This document shows, one piece after another, positions 1-4,293 of a stretch of DNA of 7,620 bases. The DNA lies in the NCBI GenBank assembly GCA_012841675.1, contig DUUG01000018.1:1-7620 (forward strand), written 5' to 3'. A program made the position numbers and the translations under genes. The notes beneath the pieces are model-generated. The model saw nothing but the letters and a program-made list of their open reading frames with translations. It did no database searches and was not told the DNA's origin. How positions within the stretch are numbered: position 1 is the first letter of the stretch; each line of letters opens with the position of its first letter. The DNA is from Clostridiales bacterium. Lineage in GTDB: Bacteria > Bacillota > Clostridia > Oscillospirales > QAMX01.

Positions 1-406
1 GGGATATAAAAAATAAAAATCTTCCTTCGTCCACATCCTCCGGGCAGGCCGCCGAGCAGGCAACCGAAAAGGTTTCGTCGGTAAGAGCAAAAACCAGGGA
101 GGGCTTGAAGATCCCCTTGCCCCGGTATTTTTCCAGCATAGAAAGCCCGTAAAACAAGTGCCGGGCGTTGATCATAAGAGCCATGACAAAGGCGTAGACG
201 GGCTGAAACGCCCCCAACAAAAGCTGAACGGATACGAATTGCATAGATCCTGCGTAAATGAACAGACTCATAAGTGGCGTATACCAAAGCGGGAAGCCCT
301 TGCTTCCCATCAGAAACCCATAAGACGCCCCTAGGAATAGATAGCCGGTCAATATGGGAAGTGTATGTGGAAAAGCCGCTTTCAGTGCTTTTCGGTTTGG
401 CGACAT
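1..406 (-). CDS. azlC: AzlC family branched-chain amino acid exporter, N-terminal part (cut by window edge)
   Basis: Integral membrane subunit of the AzlC/AzlD branched-chain amino acid exporter; AzlC is the large subunit and a small AzlD usually follows. The frame is open from ATG at 406 to base 1, giving about 135 residues of an expected 230-240, so the C-terminal half and any azlD lie outside the window. Family motifs seen are YAGSMQFVSVQLL (about residues 51-63), NARHLFYGLSML (about 80-91) and FALTDETFSV (about 105-114), set among hydrophobic helices. The start is chosen because AAAGGAG lies 8 bases before the ATG. The gene has its own strong promoter with an overlapping palindrome, so it is probably repressible. 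The substrate is inferred from the family; the family assignment is strong. Confidence 0.93.
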   Translation of the reverse strand, partial: MSPNRKALKAAFPHTLPILTGYLFLGASYGFLMGSKGFPLWYTPLMSLFIYAGSMQFVSVQLLLGAFQPVYAFVMALMINARHLFYGLSMLEKYRGKGIFKPSLVFALTDETFSVACSAACPEDVDEGRFLFFIS

Positions 407-425
407 GGCGCGGACTCCTTTGTAT

Positions 426-453
426 GTAATATTGTATAATTATACAATATTAC
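426..453. promoter_or_regulatory. Perfect 28-bp palindrome, likely operator of azlC
   Basis: The two 14-base arms are exactly complementary with no spacer; the core reads TTGTATAATTATACAA. The palindrome covers the -10 box and the expected start of transcription of azlC, so a dimeric repressor bound here would block the promoter. In Bacillus subtilis the azl operon is controlled by the Lrp-like AzlB, but this site does not identify the regulator family, and no regulator gene adjoins it inside the window. Confidence 0.7.
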
Positions 454-466
454 GATTATTTGTCAA
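439..466 (-). promoter_or_regulatory. Promoter of azlC
   Basis: On the minus strand a perfect TTGACA -35 (461-466) is followed after 16 bases by a perfect TATAAT -10 (439-444). This lies about 35 bases before the azlC start codon. It reads as a strong housekeeping sigma-A promoter. Confidence 0.85.
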
Positions 467-534
467 GTTAACGGCTGGGCGCTCGGGTCGCTTTAGAGAA
501 ATAGCAGTAAGGGAAGGGTAGATGAACGCAGGAC

Positions 535-558
535 GCATAAAAATGTATGTTTTTATGC
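535..558. repeat. Inverted repeat in the azlC-tRNA gap
   Basis: GCATAAAAA (535-543) and TTTTTATGC (550-558) are exact 9-base arms around a 6-base loop. No T-run follows on either strand, so it is not a standard terminator. The rest of the 277-bp gap (407-683) holds only the azlC and tRNA promoters. A 24-codon frame from ATG 522 crosses the repeat but lacks a well-placed ribosome binding site. Confidence 0.4.
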
Positions 559-631
559 AAACGTGGTCAAATATGCCTTGGATGAGAGCGTTTTAATCCC
601 TTTATTCGTAGAATCCGGGCCTGCAATTTGC

Positions 632-660
632 TTGACATTTGGAAGACCTTATGATAACAT
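632..660 (+). promoter_or_regulatory. Promoter of tRNA-Leu
   Basis: A perfect TTGACA (632-637) is followed after 17 bases by TAACAT (655-660), which matches the -10 consensus at four of six bases. Transcription would start near 667, a short leader before the mature tRNA 5' end at 684. Confidence 0.65.
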
Positions 661-683
661 ATTACTGTTAGTTTTATATATTG

Positions 684-770
684 GCCGCTGTGACGAAATA
701 GGCAGACGTAACGGACTTAAAATCCGTGGGTAGAAATACCGTGCCGGTTCGAGTCCGGCCAGCGGCACCA
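684..770 (+). tRNA. tRNA-Leu (anticodon UAA)
   Basis: This is a complete class II tRNA of 87 bases with CCA encoded. The 7-bp acceptor stem pairs GCCGCTG (684-690) with CAGCGGC (760-766); A767 is the discriminator and CCA is 768-770. The anticodon stem is ACGGA/TCCGT (711-715/723-727) around loop CTTAAAA, which places anticodon TAA at 718-720; it reads UUA and probably UUG. A long variable arm follows (about 728-742), as expected for leucine tRNAs. The T arm is GCCGG-TTCGAGT-CCGGC (743-759). It has its own promoter upstream and a terminator 10 bases downstream, so it is a single-gene unit. I see no second copy of its 3' end that would mark an integrated element. Confidence 0.98.
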
Positions 771-780
771 GAATATAGTT

Positions 781-826
781 CCAAAAAAGATGTCCTGCGG
801 TTTCTCCGCAGGACTATCTTTTTTGG
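781..826. terminator. Bidirectional rho-independent terminator
   Basis: A very long hairpin pairs GTCCTGCGG (792-800) with CCGCAGGAC (806-814) around loop TTTCT. It then continues, past one bulged base at 815, through an A-rich/T-rich extension out to 781 and 826. The arm reads as a U-run after the GC stem on both strands. It can therefore end both the tRNA-Leu transcript (plus) and the regulator/membrane-protein operon converging from the right (minus). Confidence 0.9.
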
Positions 827-872
827 GGGCTTTTATATGCGATCTGCCCTGTGTTGACAACTACAAGGGAGT

Positions 873-971
873 TTATCTTCCATTGCAGGAAACTCCGGCT
901 GCAATCGGCAAGGTGTGGTCATGTCTTTTACCCGAATCATGGGCGCAATTCGCGATGTATGATTGGTTCAT
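873..971 (-). CDS. Possible 32-residue peptide at the end of the regulator operon
   Basis: A short frame starts at ATG 971, 13 bases after the stop of the preceding membrane-protein gene, with AAAGGA 8 bases before the start. The peptide is polar (MNQSYIANCAHDSGKRHDHT at its N-terminus), has two cysteines and three histidines, and has no membrane segment. I do not recognise it. Only its ribosome binding site and position before the shared terminator support it, and chance is quite possible. The rest of 827-983 shows nothing I can support. Confidence 0.2.
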   Translation of the reverse strand: MNQSYIANCAHDSGKRHDHTLPIAAGVSCNGR

Positions 972-983
972 GTGGATTATCCT

Positions 984-1235
984 TTATGTGCTCTCCATAA
1001 ATTTCTGTTTATAAGACGGATAAACCAGTTTGAAAAATATAAACAAGTTCAAAGCCAGCAGCGCAAGGAAAAAGATAACTGCTACTGTTTCCGGTACGCC
1101 AACAAGCACCATTCCGTTCAAATCCCCGCCTCCAACAAGATGGCTTATGACAGACAGATAGAGCGGGTCAAGGCAAAGGAAAATAAGCGTAGCATAATAG
1201 GCAATTGCGCGCAACAGCATACTGGATGATTTCAC
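984..1235 (-). CDS. Small membrane protein, two helices (operon gene 3)
   Basis: Unrecognised protein of 83 residues. Two hydrophobic stretches are visible: about residues 9-29 (AIAYYATLIFLCLDPLYLSVI) and about 43-69 (VLVGVPETVAVIFFLALLALNLFIFF). They are joined by a Gly-rich loop (HLVGGGDLNG), and a basic C-terminal tail (KLVYPSYKQKFMEST) follows. The GTG at 1235 is chosen because it overlaps the stop of the preceding gene as GTGA, the usual sign of translational coupling. The upstream Shine-Dalgarno is weak, and a GTG at 1256 or ATG at 1220 are alternatives. It resembles the product of the preceding gene in size and layout, so the pair may form a hetero-oligomer (inference). No family assignment. 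Confidence 0.65.
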   Translation of the reverse strand: MKSSSMLLRAIAYYATLIFLCLDPLYLSVISHLVGGGDLNGMVLVGVPETVAVIFFLALLALNLFIFFKLVYPSYKQKFMEST

Positions 1236-1496
1236 GATATTCTTTGTTTGCCACACACCATAACATACCCGACAATTAATGTAGCCACAGCACCCATAAT
1301 GCAGAACACAAATATTTGCATATGAGACATCACATCAATATCCGCTACGATTTGGATTCCTAAGCCCCATTTGACCAAACGGATGCTCTGGAATGTCCCA
1401 GAGAACAATGCGACTATCAAGTGCGCGCCCGAGGATGTAATAAAGGCACACTGCGATGATTAAGCTAAACCATTTTCTCATGTTCTTTAATGGCAT
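1232..1496 (-). CDS. Small membrane protein, two helices, with a +1 frameshift (operon gene 2)
   Basis: ATG 1496 lies 5 bases after the regulator stop, and its GGAGG ribosome binding site sits inside the end of the regulator gene. Read in that frame the protein stops after 53 residues. The frame one base further on stays open to a stop at 1232 and carries a convincing membrane helix. Shifting frame near 1359-1368 joins the halves into an 87-residue protein: basic start (MPLKNMRK), helix 1 (about 9-23), a soluble loop with DIPEHPFGQMGLG, helix 2 (about 60-79) and a basic tail. The cause could be a sequencing error or mutation in a run of four C (1365-1368), or a real frameshift. No family recognised. 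The start is well supported; the second half is inferred from hydrophobicity and the coupled downstream gene. Confidence 0.6.
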
Positions 1497-1501
1497 ACTA
1501 C

Positions 1502-2035
1502 TTATACCTCCGTTTCTTCCTGCGGCACAGGGGAGGATACGACTGTAATCATCCGTGTTTTACCGTTTGCTTTGGTAGGTAGCTGGCTGTATTTTTCTAC
1601 AACCGCAAACATTTCCCTCGTAAAACTGTCAAACTCATCGTCATTTAAATGGAACGTATTTGTGCTTACGAAGACCTTGTCTTTCACCGGGGTGACGAGT
1701 TCTCTGTTGAAATATTGCGTAAAGTCTGCTACTAGTTTTGTCAGCATGGAATAGACAAGTGTTTGCAACTCGGAACGGCTTTCCTGTCCCGACGCGCTGA
1801 TTTTTCCCACGTTGAGCGAATAGCTTTGTTCATATGTGCCGCGTATTTTTTCTTCCCCCACTACATGCACAATCTCGTTCTCTGTCAAAACGCGCATATG
1901 TCGGTAAAGAGTCGCTTTCGACACATCGGGCATTGCTTTCGCTATTTGCGCCACAGTCGCGGGCTGGTTACGTGCCACATACTGGATAATTCGCATTCTA
2001 ACGGGATTGAAAATTATATCTACTTTGTTTTGCAT
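1502..2035 (-). CDS. ArsR-like winged-helix transcriptional regulator
   Basis: Probable DNA-binding regulator of 177 residues. The N-terminal 75 residues form a winged helix: helix 1 around FNPVRMRIIQYVARN (9-23), helix 2 TVAQIAKAMP (27-36), recognition helix VSKATLYRHMRVLTENEI (38-55), then a wing with VVGEEKIRGTYEQSY (58-72). The pattern NPVRMRII...DVSKATLYRHMRVL is typical of HTH_20/ArsR-like regulators without metal-binding cysteines. The remaining 100 residues are mostly helical with no signature I know, and probably sense a ligand or dimerise. ATG 2035 is preferred over a start at 2116 because GGGGGC lies 7 bases before it and the longer version would run through the promoter. It heads an operon with two small membrane proteins and probably controls them; a palindrome just below its -10 suggests autoregulation. 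Confidence 0.85.
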   Translation of the reverse strand: MQNKVDIIFNPVRMRIIQYVARNQPATVAQIAKAMPDVSKATLYRHMRVLTENEIVHVVGEEKIRGTYEQSYSLNVGKISASGQESRSELQTLVYSMLTKLVADFTQYFNRELVTPVKDKVFVSTNTFHLNDDEFDSFTREMFAVVEKYSQLPTKANGKTRMITVVSSPVPQEETEV

Positions 2036-2053
2036 AGGTCTGCCCCCATTAAA

Positions 2054-2065
2054 ATCATATATGAT
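2054..2065. promoter_or_regulatory. 12-bp palindrome at the operon start site
   Basis: ATCATATATGAT is a perfect palindrome immediately downstream of the -10 box, overlapping the expected +1. This is a standard place for an autoregulatory operator. AT-rich palindromes of this length also arise by chance. Confidence 0.4.
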
Positions 2066-2066
2066 A

Positions 2067-2095
2067 ATAATATTATGAATGATTCCATTTGTCAA
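2067..2095 (-). promoter_or_regulatory. Promoter of the regulator/membrane-protein operon
   Basis: On the minus strand TTGACA (2090-2095) and TATTAT (2067-2072) are 17 bases apart. This near-consensus sigma-A promoter puts transcription start near 2060 and leaves a leader of about 25 bases before ATG 2035. Confidence 0.85.
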
Positions 2096-2235
2096 GCGGT
2101 GTTTCAAAAAAAGCAAAAAGGAAGAATAAATTAAAGAAAACGAACTTTCGTATATCTATTTGTGCCAAATGGTCTTCAGCATACGACCTGCGATTAGCTT
2201 TCGTTTCCCATATAAATACCACCACAACACAAACG

Positions 2236-2284
2236 AAAACAGCGAATAGATAAAAAGGTATCCATTCGCTGTTTTGATATTTTT
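2236..2284 (+). terminator. Long hairpin with T-run in the leader of the C1q-like gene
   Basis: Twelve bases (2236-2247, AAAACAGCGAAT) pair exactly with 2264-2275, followed inward by one mismatch and three more pairs around an 8-base loop. A T-run (2280-2284) follows on the plus strand. It could be a terminator, or an attenuator if transcription of the gene at 2371 begins upstream. No complete gene precedes it on the plus strand. On the minus strand the tail is TTTTCGTTTG, so it could also stop antisense transcription entering the regulator. Confidence 0.55.
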
Positions 2285-2312
2285 CCCCTAGAACGCTTGC
2301 GGCCATTATATA

Positions 2313-2323
2313 ACACTTAGTGT
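2313..2323. promoter_or_regulatory. Palindrome upstream of the C1q-like gene
   Basis: ACACTTAGTGT has two exact 5-base arms about a central T, flanked by imperfectly matching ATAA and TTAT. It lies 48 bases before ATG 2371, and a TATAAT-like sequence sits beside it on the minus strand (2305-2310). The form resembles TetR-type operators, but no such regulator is in the window. I see no convincing plus-strand -35/-10 pair for the downstream gene. Confidence 0.35.
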
Positions 2324-2370
2324 CTTATAAGCATATATTGTACCATAAAGCATCAAAGAGGTTATGCATT

Positions 2371-3318
2371 ATGGGCAATATAGTTTTACAAGTTCAAAAA
2401 AACAACAATACCCCTGTTCCCAGCGGAAATAATATGATTTTTGATCAAATCATAAGCTTTGATGGCAATATCAGTTACGACTTTTTAACGGGCGAGATTA
2501 CAATAATGGAAAATGGCCTGTATTTGGTGGATTGGTATGTTGTTACCCAATCGGCCACCGGCGCGACGAACGTTTCCTTTAAGCTGGTTTCCGACCAAGG
2601 CCATGGGTTTGCGAGTAATACGCCCTATATAACCGGCAACATGACCGGATTGGCCACCCTTCCAGTCGCCAACGCCCCTCTCCGTTTGCAGTTGGAGAAC
2701 ACATCGAATGCCATCGTCTATTTTTCCCATTCGGTGCCCTTTAAGAGCAATTTGCGTGTGATTCAACTAGACAATCTAATTCCCGATAACGCCCGTTGTT
2801 TTGCCTTGGACCAATTTTCCCATGTTTTGGAGCAGATTGTAAACTTATCCCCTGGCACAGAAGTTTCAATTTTTGCCTCTAGATTGCCTGTGACTTCCGG
2901 CAGCATGCAAGCTGTATACAAAGCGCCCGATGCTGGTAACGTGTCCATGCTTATCATAGGGGACCCGCCCACTGCTATCAATATCAATACGATAACGGCT
3001 CTGTATTTTCCGAATTTTGCTTATGACGAGTCTATCACGTATTTAGATCCGCCCGATCCCTTCCCTCAAAATTGCGATACAGATTTAATTAAGAATATCT
3101 ACAACTATGTTTCTGTCGGTGATAATATATCCGTTACAGGCGGAATAAACACATCGGCTTCTGGGGACGTTCATATAAATGAATACGGTATCATTGTTTT
3201 TGCAGACGGGGAATCCTCCATCTTTCTTTATACGCCGAATCTTTTCTCCATCACCGTGAACGAACCAGCGGATGGCTTGCTCAGGCAGAAGTCCAAGTCG
3301 ATTATGATCAGCGGGTAA
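2371..3318 (+). CDS. C1q/TNF-like jelly-roll surface protein, no collagen repeat
   Basis: Predicted structural protein of 315 residues. Residues 3-132 look like a C1q/TNF-like beta-sandwich; the stretch ISYDFLTGEITIMENGLYLVDWYV (34-57) shows the characteristic strand-G-x-Y-strand pattern. Residues 140-162 (ARCFALDQFSHVLEQIVNL and onward) form a helix of a kind that follows C1q-like heads in many Bacillota collagen-like proteins. Residues 163-315 form two more beta-rich segments separated by the proline-rich YLDPPDPFPQNC (224-235). There is no Gly-X-Y collagen stalk and no signal peptide, so it may be placed on a spore or released by lysis (inference). ATG 2371 is chosen because AAAGAGG lies 9 bases before it; an in-frame GTG at 2320 lacks such a site. 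It stands alone on this strand. The fold call is fairly firm, the location speculative. Confidence 0.75.
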   Translation: MGNIVLQVQKNNNTPVPSGNNMIFDQIISFDGNISYDFLTGEITIMENGLYLVDWYVVTQSATGATNVSFKLVSDQGHGFASNTPYITGNMTGLATLPVANAPLRLQLENTSNAIVYFSHSVPFKSNLRVIQLDNLIPDNARCFALDQFSHVLEQIVNLSPGTEVSIFASRLPVTSGSMQAVYKAPDAGNVSMLIIGDPPTAININTITALYFPNFAYDESITYLDPPDPFPQNCDTDLIKNIYNYVSVGDNISVTGGINTSASGDVHINEYGIIVFADGESSIFLYTPNLFSITVNEPADGLLRQKSKSIMISG

Positions 3319-3367
3319 GAATGGTCTATCGGCAAACGATATGAAAGCTTCGTAGTCACTTGCTTGG

Positions 3368-3955
3368 TTAGGCGAGATAGATCCACCATCCGATGCAAGC
3401 TGCCGCTGTACCGATCATGCCGAAAATGGTGTCGACCATCGTGTCCACAAGACCGGGAGGCTGTATTGCCTGTTCGGGCTGATGATTGACAACAGAGCTG
3501 TGTTTTTGCCAGTGCTGATGGTCCGTATGGGCGATGCTGTCTACAACGAATTCTGTCACTTCCCAGATTTCATGCAAGGCAAGCGACAAAGCAAAGCTAA
3601 AGATTAAAGTGCCCGCAAGGCCGACCTCGGGCACCTTTTGGGCAAGTGTTATGCCGAAACTGAAAAAAAGTATGCCGGAGAGGAAATGCACACTTCGGTC
3701 CCACCAGGAAAAGGCATTATAGAATGTATAGCCCGAGCCTAAAAACGGCGCCATGAAAAGAACGGTTTGATATAAAAAACCTGTCAGGGGGTTCATATCT
3801 ATATCCAAAAGGCTTAAAAGCCACGGTATAAAGCTCAATACCAGCACAACAGCAGCGAGAATCAGCTTTTTGTACCGGCGTTTAGAAATTTGAACGGCCG
3901 TGATAATCATTATAAGCGCGCGAATAAAGTTGGTATAAAAGAAAAGAAAACCCAT
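3368..3955 (-). CDS. DUF2238/YjdF-like integral membrane protein
   Basis: Membrane protein of 195 residues with about six hydrophobic helices (roughly 3-22, 31-50, 59-79, 87-105, 112-128, 172-194). Conserved-looking polar motifs sit at helix ends: WWDRSVHFLSG (84-94), LHEIWEVTEFVVDS (127-140) and GLVDTMVDTIFGMIGT (168-183). This matches the DUF2238 family (E. coli YjdF-like), whose function is unknown. A histidine-rich stretch, AHTDHQHWQKHSSVVNHQ (142-159), faces the last loop and could bind metal (inference). ATG 3955 is chosen because GGAGGG lies 7 bases before it; an in-frame ATG at 4036 has no ribosome binding site and would add a charged tail. It converges with the C1q-like gene across 49 bases with no clear terminator. 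I see no convincing promoter upstream. Confidence 0.8.
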   Translation of the reverse strand: MGFLFFYTNFIRALIMIITAVQISKRRYKKLILAAVVLVLSFIPWLLSLLDIDMNPLTGFLYQTVLFMAPFLGSGYTFYNAFSWWDRSVHFLSGILFFSFGITLAQKVPEVGLAGTLIFSFALSLALHEIWEVTEFVVDSIAHTDHQHWQKHSSVVNHQPEQAIQPPGLVDTMVDTIFGMIGTAAACIGWWIYLA

Positions 3956-4061
3956 GGTTAAACCCTCCGTTTTTATTAGTATGGCGGTTTTTGAGCGTTC
4001 TAGCCATTTTTCTTTGCTTGCATTTTGCCATTCCATAGAAACTGCTTACTTAAATGAAATC

Positions 4062-4091
4062 AGCACGGGACAATTTTCGTCTCGTGCTTTT
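4062..4091 (+). terminator. Terminator-like hairpin
   Basis: AGCACGGGA (4062-4070) pairs with TCTCGTGCT (4080-4088), including one G-T wobble, and is followed by TTTTC on the plus strand. No plus-strand gene precedes it within 700 bases. It is the first of two such hairpins in a region (3956-4293) with no supported gene, and it may end an unrecognised short RNA or antisense transcript. Confidence 0.5.
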
Positions 4092-4163
4092 CTGTGAAGA
4101 TAAATTTAGAAGGAATATAGTTGGATTTTTTTTATGAAGCTGCCGGAAAAACAGGTGTTTGCT

Positions 4164-4198
4164 AAAAGGCCGAGCGAAATTTACGCTCGACCTTTTTT
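4164..4198. terminator. Hairpin terminator downstream of the galactosidase gene
   Basis: CGAGCG (4171-4176 with C4171) pairs with CGCTCG (4184-4189) around loop AAATTTA. After one mismatch the stem continues GG/CC and AAAA/TTTT out to 4164 and 4196. The plus strand reads TTTTTTGTTTT after the stem; the minus strand reads TTTTAGC. It lies about 95 bases past the galactosidase stop and is the likely end of that transcript, although its U-tail is better on the plus strand. Confidence 0.7.
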
Positions 4199-4293
4199 GT
4201 TTTAGATTTGTTAGGGCATTTTCCATTTTTTGAGGATGGAAGGGAGGTGCCGCAGGTATGGCCTTTTAGCGGATTTTCACGTATGAACTGGGC

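Noticed and set aside
522..596. 24-codon frame in the azlC-tRNA gap
   Set aside because: The purine-rich sequence before the ATG is too close to act as a normal ribosome binding site, and the peptide shows no recognisable feature.
684..770. tRNA-Leu as an integration site for a mobile element
   Set aside because: No integrase gene and no repeated copy of the tRNA 3' end is visible; a native terminator follows directly.
790..1014. 74-codon plus-strand frame after the tRNA
   Set aside because: Its start lies inside the terminator hairpin, it has no ribosome binding site, and its end overlaps the small membrane-protein gene on the other strand.
2073..2306. 77-codon minus-strand frame with a hydrophobic protein (GEKYQNSEWIPFYLFAVF and onward)
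   Set aside because: It has no ribosome binding site, runs through the regulator promoter (2067-2095) and contains both arms of the 2236-2275 hairpin. It could be a remnant of a membrane-protein gene, but I cannot support it.
3956..4036. Sporulation-type promoter (CATACTA -10) before the DUF2238-like gene
   Set aside because: The -10 resembles a sigma-G site, but no acceptable -35 lies at the right distance, so it is probably chance.
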